Shown: piece after piece, positions 1 through 11,221 of the stretch
Layout of the letters: each line of letters begins with the position of its first letter
How positions within the stretch are numbered: position 1 is the stretch's first letter
NCBI GenBank assembly: GCA_038373865.1
Contig: JAXGGA010004428.1
Location: forward strand, 24,587-88,586
Length of the DNA: 64,000 bases
From: Uloborus plumipes
Taxonomy: Eukaryota > Arthropoda > Arachnida > Araneae > Uloboridae
Direction: 5' to 3'
The notes under the pieces: model-generated
Told to the model about the DNA's origin: nothing
Database searches by the model: none
What the model saw: the letters and a program-made list of their open reading frames with translations, nothing else
Program-made: the position numbers and the translations under genes

Positions 1-113
1 GTAAATAACCTATTATCTGTTTTTACTATTAACAGCAAATCGAAGGATTATGATACTCTACAAACAGAATTCCAATGTATATTTTTTAATTATTAGACGT
101 AAGCATTCAATAA
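1..113. other. AT-rich flank
   Basis: Short AT-rich sequence with no recognised feature. It ends in A at the left edge of the first Helitron copy, which suits the A|T target preference of Helitrons. Confidence 0.5.
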
Positions 114-915
114 TCTATATACATAAAAGACTACTTTTGAAAACGTATGTCCGGGGTAATCTTCCAAACTACTGAACCGATTTTAACCATTTTTTCACCG
201 TAGATAGCTACAGTAACAGAGAGCAGGATAAGCTATAATGTATTTCTAAAAAGCTTAGTTTAAAAAAGTTTTTATGGAAAGCAGTTAATTTTATGTCATT
301 TCCCCATTAAATGATTAAATTTTCAATCCATTGTTGCAAAAATTTGTGCCATGCAGCAACAATATTGATTGTAATGATATTGAAAATTTTGAACCAAGAC
401 TTCTCTGGAGTAAGTATGGAATTTATTGCCTTCTAAGGATTTTTATATTTATCTGAGCCAACAATCGCTAACGGGTGAAATAAAAAAAAAAATGATTTTG
501 GCAATAGTTAGAGAATAGAAAGTGTTTATAGTCAAAAAAATTTCTAAATTAGGTACATAAGATGTTTTCACCTCACCAATGTTGTCACGATGATAGAAAC
601 TAATAATGGGACTTATTTAACGAGCAATATTTGGAAATGGTTGATTTCAGTGCGATTGATACTGTAAATATATATTTATTTTAATATACCAAGCTTATAA
701 CATTTCCTATTTACTCAAACACTATTTGTAGCTCGCTATTTTTTTTTTGCTTGCATTATTTTTTTTATAATTTATCCATAACATAGCCATTGTTTACAGA
801 AGTAGCCATTATGTATATAGATGATATGCACTTTAGTGTTGGGGAATTTATGAATGAGTTTCACTAAACCACCCTACACCCACAGAAACCCGGGCAGGGC
901 CGGGTACCAGGCTAG
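114..915 (+). mobile_element. Non-autonomous Helitron, family A, copy 1
   Basis: The element starts with TCTATATACATAAAAGAC and ends with a GC-rich inverted repeat followed by CTAG (912-915). A 5' TC and a 3' hairpin plus CTAG are the standard Helitron termini. The base before it is A. It is about 802 bp with no coding capacity that I can see, so it would need Rep/helicase from elsewhere. The next copy begins at the very next base, so this is the first unit of a head-to-tail dimer. Sister copies lie near 37.9 and 39.9 kb. Confidence 0.88.
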
Positions 916-2421
916 TCTATATACATAAAAGACTACTTTTGAAAACGTATGACCGGGGTAATCTTCCAAACTACTGGACCGATTTTAACCATTTTTTCAC
1001 CGTAGATAGCTACAGTAACAGGGAGCAGGATAAGCTATAATTTATTTCTAAAAAGCTTAGTTTAAAAAAGTTATTATGGAAAACAGTTAGTTTTATGTCA
1101 TTTCCCCATTAAATGATTAAATTTTCAACCCATTGTTGCAAAAATTTGGTGCCATGCAGCAACAATATTGATTGTAATCATATTGAAAATTTTGAACCAA
1201 GGCTTCTCTGGAGTAAGTATGGAATTTATTGCCTTCTAAGGATTTTTATATTTATCTGAGCCAACAATCGCTAACGGGTGAAATAAAAAAAATTGATTTT
1301 GGCAATAGTTAGAGAATAGAAAGTGTTTATAGTCAAAAAAATTTCTAAGTTAGATGCATAAGATGTTTTCACCTCACCAATGTTGTAACGAGGATAGAAA
1401 CTAATAATCTCCATATATTATTTCTTTAAGCCGAATCCTATACCCGGTCGAAACTCGCTCATTTCTTTATCAAATTGCAAGAAAATTTATGATTTAAGCT
1501 TATCCCGCGGGCTATTGACGAAAATTAGACCCACCCTCTAAAAAGTGTCGGTTCGTTTTTTATTCGCACTTCAATTTTTGGGCACAAAATTGACTATCTA
1601 GCGAAATAATTGTCGTATCGTCTCCATTTTGATTTCATTCGAAAGATTAAAAAAAATGCGTTCTTTAGAACGTTTCTCCGCTAGCGCCGCGTAACGAGAA
1701 TCTCGAAAATCCACGTTTAAGCGACTTATAAGCGTTTGAAGTTTGAAAAAGTTAAATTTTTTGCTCAACTGTCAAAATCGTTACATTGTTGTTCAAATCA
1801 ATTTTAAATGCGACATTTCAAGCCAAGGCTTAGCTCGGTAAACCTTAATTGTAACTTTTATTGTTTCAAAATACTATGGTAGTTTTGCGATAACGTTAGT
1901 ATTTAGTTTAGTAGTAGCCTTGGGTATTTGATTTTAATATAGGGTATCACTTTTGTAGTAGTTGTAAAAGTGAACGTGTCTTTGATCTCTTTGAAAAGTT
2001 GTCAGAACGACGGCAGTAGATGGCGATGTTGTGCAAATGAAGCCAATAAAAATTGTCGTATTAAATTTTAAGTTTAGAGTTTTTTTTTTTTTTTTTGCGG
2101 AATTCCGCACGGGTCACCTAGTGGGACTTATTTAACGAGCAATATTTGGAAATGGTTAATTTCAGTGCGATTGATACTGTAAATATATATTTTAATATAC
2201 CAAGCTTATAACATTTCCTATTTACTCAAACATTATTTGTAGCTTGCTATTTTTTTAGCTTGCATTATTTTTTTTATAGTTTATCCATAACATAGCCATT
2301 GTTTACAGAAGTAGCCATTATTTTTATAGATATGCACTTTAGTGTTGGGAAATTTATGAATGAGTTTCACTAAACCACCCTACGCCCACAGAAACCCGGG
2401 CAGGGCCGGGTACCCGGCTAG
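916..2421 (+). mobile_element. Non-autonomous Helitron, family A, copy 2 (interrupted)
   Basis: This is the second unit of the dimer. It begins TCTATATACATAAAAGAC directly after the CTAG of copy 1 and ends with the palindrome CCGGGTACCCGG and CTAG (2418-2421), followed by host T. A 714-bp Helitron of another family splits it at 1408-2121; without that insert it is about 792 bp, matching copy 1. The dimer as a whole sits between A (113) and T (2422), the expected single A|T target. Confidence 0.88.
1408..2121 (+). mobile_element. Nested non-autonomous Helitron, family H, short form
   Basis: It starts TCTCCATATATTATTTC and ends with the palindrome GCGGAATTCCGC, a short spacer and CTAG (2118-2121). 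Removing it restores the uninterrupted sequence seen in copy 1 (near 606) and in the copy at 39903, with the join between A and T and no target duplication. That is a direct demonstration of Helitron insertion. It matches the 992-bp element at 34698-35689 but lacks the internal segment holding the Rep-like frame, so it is an internal-deletion derivative. Confidence 0.92.
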
Positions 2422-2735
2422 TAGGAAATATTTTACGAACTTTTAAACATAATACAAATGTAGGTAATATAACTAAACAAAAGCAAATTTAATGACTCAT
2501 ACAGGTTTGGTTTATTTACTAGTCAGAAAGCGATTGTGAAAACAGAGACCATTTTGAAAAACGACGTGCATGTAAAAACGCGCATGCGTTACGAATCATT
2601 TATTCTCTTACCTGAATTAAAATAATTTAATCTTAAATAAACGACGAAAAAAAAAATTTGCCTAAACATGTAAAGTCCCTTCGAAATCGAGCAACGGTTG
2701 GTCCTTTTGGTGACAGATTTAATTTTTTTGTTGGT
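2422..2735. other. AT-rich spacer
   Basis: No gene, repeat unit or RNA recognised here. Confidence 0.4.
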
Positions 2736-2979
2736 AATTGAAGGGGCAAGTAGATAAAGGTGATATGTGACAATTTTAGAAAACTTGCTTTTACCATCGA
2801 TGAAGGATTTGTTTTTTGAAAGCTTTCTCTAGAAATTTAAAAAGTTGTCACATATCACCTTTATTCACTCGCCCCTTCAACTTTATGAGTTAACACGATT
2901 GAATACACACTAATTTGAATTTGTGTAAATCGGCGAAATTCAAATGTCACATCACCTTTATCCACTAGCCCCTTCAATT
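2736..2979. mobile_element. Small inverted-repeat MITE (family E) with an extra terminus
   Basis: The left end AATTGAAGGGGCAAGTAG and following bases recur inverted at about 2845-2880, giving a MITE of roughly 145 bp. A third terminus in the same orientation as the right end lies at 2945-2979. The same termini bound the element at 23054-25880. Superfamily is uncertain because no clear target duplication is visible. Confidence 0.65.
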
Positions 2980-3719
2980 AAATGGTAACTCGTTGGCGAC
3001 TGGCGACCGCTAATCTAGAGCTCTAACAATGCATTGCTGATGATTGCACGGTACGGTTAATTAGTTTTCCAACCAAGTGCAGTTGTCAAAATATTTGACA
3101 GCTTTTTACCGATGTTTAGAACGATATTTCTACCTTCATAATATTCGTGCACCATCAACTCAGTTTTGTCTAGTTTTAGATTTAGAACTAGGTGTTCGAT
3201 TACGATAATTATTGTTTCAAAATCTGGAGCGAGATAAACGTTCTATCGAACTTTTTAACTCAACAATTTTATTTTTTTAGTGTTTCAATTGTAACAGTAA
3301 ATGTCAACACTAGAAATTGCAAATGAACCGTTTGAAACTTCATTGATTTTATCTGCATATAAAGCTAAAATAGCAAAATTATCCGTTGAGGATTATAAAA
3401 TCTGCTGCATATTCTTAGGCAAACGTTGTAACCATAAATGACGCAGTAAGTTTTCGTCAACGTTTTTACCTGCCACATTGGCATTTTGTATAGGAAATGA
3501 GGTGACAGACTCTCACCTAATGGAAGATCGCGCAATAAAGTTTGGAGTTTGAGCGATGCCGAATGAGCAATTGAGCAAATTAGGCAAGAATTTTTCTTTT
3601 AATTTTGAATAAGCATTATCAGTGGGCGGATTGAGAACTAATTCTTTCGCACAAGATAGAACCTTTGTATCTAAAGCAGCTACGTCGTGATGAATTTTTT
3701 TTAAATTCAAGAGTGTAAA
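2980..3719. other. Non-coding AT-rich stretch
   Basis: Short open frames are present on the minus strand, but none has a recognisable motif, splice context or composition that stands out. I see nothing functional here. Confidence 0.4.
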
Positions 3720-4669
3720 TCGCTAAGTGCAAATCGGGGATCAATTTGAGTAAAGAATAACTCAGGGTCAGTTTACCAAAAAGGGGGTGCTTTGAACGCA
3801 ATTTGCGAAATTTCCAATTTTGAATCATTTAAAACATTAACAATTTCGCTCAACATTTCCTACGACATAATTTGAAATAAAAATATAACACAATTTAACT
3901 ATATATTGCTAGATAAACGGATTTTTTAGGCAATACAGCTGATTAATCCGGACCGAAAAATACGTCAACTTTCCCGGAGACTTAATTTGAAATAAACAAT
4001 ATTATAATACAGTTTAGCTATATATCTATATAAACACAGAGCAGAACAATAGAATAGAATTTCTAGGTAGTATTCCCCCCAAAAAAAGGTGTGCTTTGAA
4101 TACAATTCGGGAAATTTCAATTTTGAATCGCTTGGAGCTTTAACAATGTTGTTCGACTCTTCATCAGACATACTTTGAAATAAACAATAGTAACAGTTTA
4201 ACTAAGATGTATATACAAACACAAATTAGATCAATTGAGTAGAATTTCTAGGGAATATAGCCAATTAATACAGATCGAAATATACGTCAACTTTTCCTTA
4301 GACATAATTTGCAATAGACTATATTATAACACAGTTTCGCTATATGTCTATGTAAACACAGAGCAGAACAATAAAATAGAATTTCTTGGCAGTCATCTTA
4401 AAAAGGGTGTGCTTTGAATACAATTCGGGAAATTTTAATTTTTAATCACTTGGAGCTTTAACAATGTTTTTCGACTTCTCATCAGACATAATTTGAAATA
4501 AACAATAGTAACAGTTAAATTAAGACGTCTAAACAAACACAGATTAGATCATTTGAGTGAAATTTCTAGGAAATATAGCTGATTACTCCGGATCGAAAAA
4601 TACGTTAACTTTTCCTCAGACATAATTTGAAATATACAACGGTATAACAGTTTCACTATATGCCTATAT
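3720..4669. repeat. Tandem array, about 321-bp unit
   Basis: Landmarks recur at a fixed step. AAACACAGAGCAGAAC occurs near 4032 and 4353. GGTGTGCTTTGAATACAATT occurs near 4088 and 4408, with a diverged form near 3783. Each unit appears to be two related halves of about 160 bp. Units have diverged by substitutions and small indels. The array is interrupted at 4670 and resumes after 5060. Confidence 0.75.
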
Positions 4670-5060
4670 CAATTGCGTCACTAGCGGGTGGCGGAGAGGG
4701 CGGTCCGTCCCGGGTTACACCCTAAGTAGATTTATCCGTTTTTGAAAAATAAAATACTTCAATTCTTAAAATTTTCTTAAATATATTTTAAATTTTACCT
4801 AAGCTGTTAAATTTCCTCTAAAATTGTGCAATTGTGTTTCATTAAAAACTGTTGCATCTACATCCATAGAAATCTTTTCATAAAATGAACTCTTAAATTG
4901 CTTAAGTAAACTTTCATTACATAGCATAACTAAAAGTTGATTTCGGAAAATTGCAACTTGACATAATTTCTTTTAAAACTAAGTTTTTTTTAAGGGGGGG
5001 GGGAGGAGTTTGACACCATAAATTATCGCCCCGGATTGCACCCGTTCTAGAAACACCACT
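4670..5060. mobile_element. Possible hAT-like MITE inside the tandem array
   Basis: About 391 bp interrupts the 321-bp array, and the repeat register resumes after it. The ends are related inverted sequences (left GTCACTAGCGGGTG; right, read inverted, GTTTCTAGAACGGGTG). Candidate 8-bp flanks are GCCTATAT and GTCTTTAT (6/8). The interior holds a poly-G run near 4994. hAT assignment is inference from the 8-bp spacing. Confidence 0.45.
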
Positions 5061-5130
5061 GTCTTTATAAACTCAGAAGAACATCGAATTTCTAGGCAAT
5101 ATAACTGATCAATCCGGATTGAAAAATAAG
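5061..5130. repeat. Remainder of the 321-bp tandem array
   Basis: The sequence after the insert continues the array phase. The landmark AAACTCAGAAG falls at 5068, which is where the next unit should be once the 391-bp insert is subtracted. Confidence 0.6.
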
Positions 5131-5438
5131 TCTTAACACAGACAAGAAATACCGGCCATGAAAACAAACAATGCTTCACTTACCCAATTGATGAATTCAA
5201 ACGGGACGTCTTTCGCACATTTGCGAATTCAGCCGCAAGAAACAAGCAGACGCTTTGAGTTATAACTTAAAAGTCTTCAGAGTGGAAGTCTTTACCACCA
5301 ATTCGTTAAAGATTTTGCAATAAAAGTGCAAAATTTAAAACTGGGCAGCAATGTAGAATTCAGTCACAAAAAAGTAACGCGTAACATAAATTTTAATGGT
5401 GGCATGCAACTCGTTTGCATTGGGCGTGACTGGGTTTT
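5131..5438. other. Unassigned spacer
   Basis: AT-rich sequence between the array and the SINE; nothing recognised. Confidence 0.35.
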
Positions 5439-5450
5439 ACAGTTACAATC

Positions 5451-5682
5451 GTTTCGTTTCGTTTTGTTTTGGGGCTATATGCCCAGGTTTTTGATGAGGA
5501 CTACAATCTAGTGCCTTGCCTCCATTACACATGATTTTTATTACATATATCTTGAACAGACAATGTATGAAAGAGTTACATCATAAAGGAAGGAAAGTAC
5601 ATCCAGAGCGAGGGTGGGAGTCGAACCCACCGTCTCAGAGTTATCGGCTACACGCCTTAGACCGCTCGGCCACTGAGACCCC
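5451..5682 (-). mobile_element. tRNA-derived SINE
   Basis: Read on the minus strand it begins with a tRNA-like head. The Pol III A box is TGGCCGAGCGG and the B box GGGTTCGACTCC. An unrelated body follows, then a 3' simple-repeat tail of AAACG-type units. It is flanked by a perfect 12-bp target duplication, ACAGTTACAATC, at 5439-5450 and 5683-5694. The acceptor ends do not pair, so this is a SINE head and not a functional tRNA gene. The head resembles a Leu/Ser-type tRNA. Confidence 0.82.
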
Positions 5683-5694
5683 ACAGTTACAATC

Positions 5695-6120
5695 ATAATC
5701 ATTATTTTGCACATGCAAGTGTTGCCACAAACATAGAATAACTTCTAGTAAACCGTGCAAGTTCGAACGATTATAATGTTATCATTAGTTGTTCGCTGGG
5801 AGCACAACTTGGATGTCCTTTCTTAAAGAGGTTATTATAAATGTTAAATATGTGTGCAGGGTGGACCGACTACTGAATGAAAACTTAAGTGAAACTTCAT
5901 TTTTTAAAAATTCATGGTATAGTAAAAAGTGTAGCAATTGCCACACGACAGTAAAAACACTAATTATTTTTTAAAAATTTGCGAGATTTTTTATTATAAG
6001 ATTGTTAAAATAAAAATGTACCAAACGATACTATGGGTAAAAATGAAGAGTTGATTAAAAGATTTCTTCATAGGCCTGAGCACAGCACTCCCACTGTTTA
6101 AGTTACCGAAATACTCCTTG
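5695..6120. other. Unassigned spacer
   Basis: AT-rich with a few short open frames; nothing recognised. Confidence 0.35.
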
Positions 6121-6121
6121 T

Positions 6122-6600
6122 TCCTAGTATAAATGTGGCCGCTACGAGACCCAGTCCTTCACAGTGTCCTTGAGTTTGTCGTCTAAGATGAAGCGCCTCC
6201 CTTCCAGAAGCTTTTCAAAGGACTTAACACATGGAAGACGCAGGGTGACATGTCCGGGCTATAGGGCGGAGAGTCAAGCTTCTCCCACTCAAACTCGACC
6301 CGTTCCACGCGGGTAACCCTGGAGAGGTGTGGACACGCGTTATCATGGAGTAGAACCACGCCTTTTATGAGTAGTCACAGTCTTTTGTTCTTGATGATCC
6401 TGCGTAGGTTTTGGAGTATATCATAGTGCAGATCGAAGTTAAGGTTCCTTTATCTGACTGACAACTTCTGCTATCAGAAATCGGACAATGCATCTTCGTT
6501 CATCAAATTTTGCAATCTGAACGCTAGCCTGTTCTCCCACGCACTACCGCGTCAACTCGACGGCGCACATTGAAACAACCTCAAACCTCTCCTATCCATA
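6122..6600 (-). pseudogene. mariner-family transposase fossil, internally deleted
   Basis: On the minus strand, about 6420 down to 6180 reads with VVLLHDNACPH and then SPPYSPDMSPCVFHVLSPLK. This is the second-Asp block (HDNARPH) and the YSPDLAPSD block of mariner DD34D transposases. A stop lies just before the first block and a frameshift follows the second. Upstream (6440-6580) a short segment reading RCIVRFLIAEVVSQI could be the N-terminal helix-turn-helix region, which would mean the middle is deleted. It cannot encode an active enzyme. Terminal inverted repeats were not located. Confidence 0.75.
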
Positions 6601-7163
6601 AAAGCTTCTGCGCGTGCTCCGAAGTTCCGTGCTTAACGTTTACGTTGTAGTGACCTGTAGTATCTTTTCATTTGAACACTCTTATAGTTTTTGGTATCAG
6701 GTTTTCTGGGCGGTTGACGCGAAAAAAAACTTCCGATCCAGGAAAAACCCCAACCAGAGGACAAACAATGTTTTCTAGCCTTTTTCTTTTCGTGAATGCG
6801 TGGAAGGAAGTTATTACTGCTAGTTCATCCAAGAAAAATTTTTCAAAAACTTTTTTTTCAAAAAAAAAAAAAAAAAAAGATGCTTATTTACTGGTCGGTC
6901 TGCGGTCTACCCTATCTTGTGATTCAAAAATAATTTTTGGGCTTTCCTCAGGCTCTGATTTGGGAATAATGGACCTATGGCCCTCTGGTGGAGCTTGAAT
7001 GAAACAGCGAGTTCAAATGGTGCAATTCCACACAGTTAGGTGTATCTGCGTACTATCGTATGTAGCCTGCTTGTTATTTATTACTCGGTTATTAAAATAT
7101 CCATCACGGGAGAGGTGACACTTTAGTGACACACACAAGGGAGATGTTTTACCACTTTATGAG
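6601..7163. other. Non-coding stretch with poly-A run
   Basis: Contains a long A-run at about 6860-6879. A 108-codon frame across 6672-6998 reads through this homopolymer and has no family resemblance, so I treat it as chance. Confidence 0.4.
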
Positions 7164-7170
7164 GTCACCA

Positions 7171-7357
7171 GGGGGCCACGGTGGCACAGAGGTAGAGTAT
7201 TCTCCACGTAAGCAAGTGGTCACGGGTTCGAGTCCTGCCTTGCCCATGGATGTTATTCTCTGTGCCGTAAATCTGTCCTGTGCTTGTAAGGAGGCAAGGT
7301 GCTTAGTACGCAGTCCTCATGTATGTTGAAACTGATGGCTTCTGTATAAAAAATAAA
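7171..7357 (+). mobile_element. tRNA-derived SINE
   Basis: The tRNA-like head has an A box-like GTGGCACAGAGG and a B box GGGTTCGAGTCC near 7214. A short body follows and the tail is A-rich (7348-7357). The flanks share GTCACCA at 7164-7170 and 7358-7364, a short target duplication. A diverged relative lies near 10900-11080, sharing the body sequence after the head. Confidence 0.75.
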
Positions 7358-7364
7358 GTCACCA

Positions 7365-8771
7365 AACCTAACACCATGTGGTTTTCTCTCTGTGGGGATG
7401 CGTAAACGCCAAATTTACACTTGACGAACTGAAAAAAATGGATCACTGCAGCAGTTGCTATCTGTGACTGCGTACAAGTTACAACGCGTATATCAATAGT
7501 TTGAGTACAGGTGTGATATCATTCAGGCGTTAGGAAGAGGGTATATAGAATATTTCAGAAGATGCAATACATCGCCAACTCGGTCATTTCCATTCATGGA
7601 CTGTAGTTTCGTTCTTATTATGCACTCATCAGCATGGGATAGGGAAGTAACCGAATTGGATTGTTCAAGAAAAAAATCATTATGGCATATCCTATCTCTC
7701 TCTCGCCTCTCTTTTTAAGAATTAAATTATCTAACGAAACGAAAGTCAGTTTGCTAGAGCACACTATACTTTGAAAGTAGAATAGGATGAAAAATTGATA
7801 TAATAAGTGAGGTTCTATTGAATGGTGCCTATTGCAGAAGTTTACTTTTTTCCAAAATTTACAGAAGTGAATCCCATCCTTTCAACAAATATCTTATCTT
7901 CAAAATACTTCTTCAGTTCTTCGCTATGAAATTTCACTTTCACACATAAGGCTCAATATTGTTTTTCAGTGTATTGGCAAAATTATTAGCACTTAATAAG
8001 AATTTATTACACTAAAACACTAACCATTAGCGAGATAATTCTGTTTTATCATCTTTCACGGTCAGATTTTTTTGTTAAAACTAACCAAAATTTGCCATTA
8101 ATGGTATCTATTACTACCGATTTTAAAATGATATAGTTTGATAAATTTCGTCCTCCATATAGTGATCAAGCGATAGTGCTGTTATCTTACAACCCTAGTA
8201 AAATAAATCTTTAAGTATTAGCATCACAGTTGGAATATATATTTGGCCATTTATCAAGTTAACTATGAAAATTACTTTTATCTCCTTTAGTTTAAGTTAA
8301 ACTTCTGGAAAAAATTTAATCACACGGAGCTTGGTGTGACATTAATTATTTTAAATTACTCTTGGCCGAAAGTTTTGCAAGTTTGGGAAATCTAACATTT
8401 TTATAAGATAAGGCCATAATATTAGAGCTTTTTCTATTAAACTTATCTTCTTAAAGTGAAAATGTAAAGGAGACATTTAAAGAAACAATTATAAAAGTTT
8501 AACAGCATGAATAACGGAAAAAAAGTGTTGCAAGATCTTTGATTACATGCCTAGAAAAGGAGATTACTGTGCTTAAAGCCAGAGGCTGGTCAAAATCATA
8601 GTATATGCTTTTTGGTTATACTGAGTCCATTTAATATTCATTCTTTTGAAAAGAAAACTTAAAATTGTTTTTTTTTTGTTTCATTTATTTCCGGGGAAAC
8701 GAAATGGATTCCAATTTTTGATAACTTAAAGTTTTTTTGTTTTGTTTTTCTTCTTCCAAGAATTAAATAAT
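7365..8771. other. Non-coding AT-rich stretch
   Basis: About 1.4 kb with no recognised coding, RNA or transposon boundary. A CT-rich microsatellite-like patch occurs near 7696. Confidence 0.4.
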
Positions 8772-8773
8772 TA

Positions 8774-9591
8774 CAGTGAAACCTGTGTATAACGATACTG
8801 TGCATAACGATAAACCTGCCTATTATGATATTTTGGTTTGGTCCCAGGCAACTTCCCATCTATTCTTGCTCAAACTGTCTATAATGATAACACAGGCCAA
8901 CGATGAAAAAACTTTTTTAATGAAAATACCTTATTCTTATGTTGTTTAGGTTGCTGAATCCAAATATGATGCTTAAAAAGTTGTATCACCCACCATTTAT
9001 TCACATTTTATAGTTACATTCATGAAATAAAGAAACATTTTTAGAATTTAACAGCTTTTTCATAGTTAAGATAACATGAAAAAATAGGTCTAATGAACAA
9101 AGATGATGTTGGCAGCACTGCTGAAACACATGCTACAACATGATGGGGGATTACTGTTGGTCACTTCACCGGGAAGTTCAGCAAGCTATTCATCGCAGGA
9201 AAAGCTACACAAGAAGCTTCAAGGAAAAAAGGGAAAGAAAATATAAAGCAATTCCAGTTGACAAGTGAACCTTGTATCATCACATAAAATTACTATTCCA
9301 AGTATTTTACTGTAAATACAAACCATTTTTACGATTCTACAGTGTTTCATTGATTTCCCTATATACTGTAAATGGGTATTAGACTATATAATAAAATACA
9401 TTTTGCTTGGAAACTAAGGGTGATACATAAAAACTACAAGCAGATTTGGATTCAGCACATAAAAATCTATCAAGATCAGCTATTAAAATTAAAAAAGTTT
9501 TCAAAAAGGTTTTTTTTGTTGGCCTGTGTAATCTGTCTATAACGATATTTTTTCTCGGTCCCTTGAGTATCGTTATACACAGATTTCACTG
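8774..9591. mobile_element. pogo/Tigger-type MITE
   Basis: An 818-bp element with terminal inverted repeats: left CAGTGAAACCTGTGTATAAC, right (inverted) CAGTGAAATCTGTGTATAAC. It is flanked by TA on both sides (8772-8773 and 9592-9593). CAGT...TATAACGA termini with a TA duplication are typical of pogo/Tigger elements. A second, internal copy of the TATAACGATA motif lies just inside the right end. No transposase is present, so it is non-autonomous. Confidence 0.82.
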
Positions 9592-9610
9592 TATTTCGTT
9601 CAATAACTTA

Positions 9611-9913
9611 GGCGGGGATTCAAGTGAAACAGGCGATCGCAAATTACAATCGCTACTGGAAATGAATTACATTAGAACGTTTCTTGATAAAAACATCGTG
9701 ACGTCAGCGTGACGTTTGCCTATGAAAAACGAGCTAGATAAAACGTCACAGCTTACTTGACGAATAAGAGGAGATTGCTGACTGCTTGTGAGCTCTTATT
9801 GGCTCCACCCGTAGTGACGTCAGTGCCAAGTTAAGTTGATGATAATGTAATTCACTTCCAGTAGCGATTGCAACTCGAAGCGATTGCAATGGTGTTTCAC
9901 TTGAATATCGGCC
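9611..9913. mobile_element. PIF/Harbinger-type MITE (family G), copy 1
   Basis: A 303-bp element with long terminal inverted repeats beginning GGCGGGGATTCAAGTGAAAC. It is flanked by TTA at 9608-9610 and 9914-9916. A 3-bp TTA/TAA duplication is the hallmark of PIF/Harbinger elements. The second copy at 38132-38433 is about 90% similar by eye, and its empty site confirms the duplication. It landed 19 bp from the pogo-type MITE. Confidence 0.85.
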
Positions 9914-9916
9914 TTA

Positions 9917-10890
9917 ACCGTATATCTTGTCTTCAATCAATTTAATATGCTGAACTCAAAAGTAATTAAACTCGGTTACTTTAAAATAGGCGTACAAAGT
10001 TTAGAAATTTTGCGTGGTCTCCATGGAAACCGTACGAAAGAAAACAGCTCCACTCTTCTTTTATACACTGCTGTTGAGGCATTTTATTTATTTTACGTTT
10101 ATCGAATTAGGCTTACGCTTTTATTTATATCCTCATGTCTCAGTTGTTTCTCCACGTTTTCTAACAATTCTAGTCATACATAAACACAGTAAAAATTTCT
10201 AAGAAAATGTTGTGCTTTATTAATGTTGATTTTTCAATAGATAACAGTTTATGCACAAAGCAATTTTAACCGTTTGCATTCAGCCATTGTTGCAAAAGCT
10301 AAGTGGGAAAAAGTCCATAGCCCCGTAACTATGACAACCATCAGGGGAAAAGTTCGGAGAGCAGGAAATTAATTTTACTTTAAGCCGCTAGCTGTAGATA
10401 CACAGAGTATAGTTAAGTTGAAAAATACCAATATTACTTTCTCCTTTTTTTGTTTCATTCTTGAAAAGCTCTTACATCAATCAAACGTTCAACACCTTTT
10501 GATCATTACCGAAGTCTTCCACGCACTTTTTAGCTCGAAGTATTGAAAATAGATTGGGAAATAATCTCAACCAAAATGAAATCTTGAGCAAGTACATCAT
10601 TAAAACATGTTATTACACTAGAACAAACATTTACTATTATTATAGCGTAGCCCTGGTAAGTTAGCCCGTATCCCCCCCCCCCGCCCCCCAATTTTTGTGG
10701 AGTTACTGTCTAGTGAAAAACGGAAGTGTTACTGGCGTAGATTTCAGTTGGAAACCCTACCTGAAACTACTGCGATAAAGCAACCCAACTTAGTTTCTTG
10801 GCAGTGTCAGCCCAGGTAGCATAAATAACCTTTAAACGCTTTATAAACGTTTTTAAGCCGGTTGTTACTACGTTAATAACCATTTTACAA
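9917..10890. other. Non-coding stretch with poly-C run
   Basis: AT-rich with one cytosine-rich run at about 10671-10689. No recognised gene. Confidence 0.4.
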
Positions 10891-10894
10891 TCTT

Positions 10895-11080
10895 TAAAAA
10901 ACGAAGTGTGCTACTTGGGAGTCTTATAACCCCGAAGAAGAGGGTTCGATTCTCTTCCTCTGCTTTGTTGTAATTTTCTTCTCTATGCTGTAAATTCTGC
11001 CATATACTATGCATTTGTATTGCATTATCTGTCCTATTAGTCGATAATCTTACATCGATGGGTGGAAAGTACAACCTTCA
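10895..11080 (+). mobile_element. Degenerate tRNA-SINE fragment
   Basis: It contains a B box-like GAGGGTTCGATTC near 10945. Its body sequence resembles the part of the SINE at 7171-7357 that follows the head (GCTGTAAATTCTG against GCCGTAAATCTG). Neither a head with a convincing A box nor target duplications are visible. Confidence 0.45.
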
Positions 11081-11221
11081 TTCAGAAAAAACTTTTTCAT
11101 AGTCATCTATGTATTTAAATCTAATACAAAAATGATACATGCCACCAAGTTTTACAGCACTTCATGGGATATATGCTCTTTGGACTATTGGAGGCAAAAC
11201 CGCTTTTCCAAATGTATAGCA

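Noticed and set aside
5607..5682. A functional tRNA-Leu/Ser gene
   Set aside because: Acceptor ends do not pair, and the sequence continues into a SINE body with a tail and target duplication.
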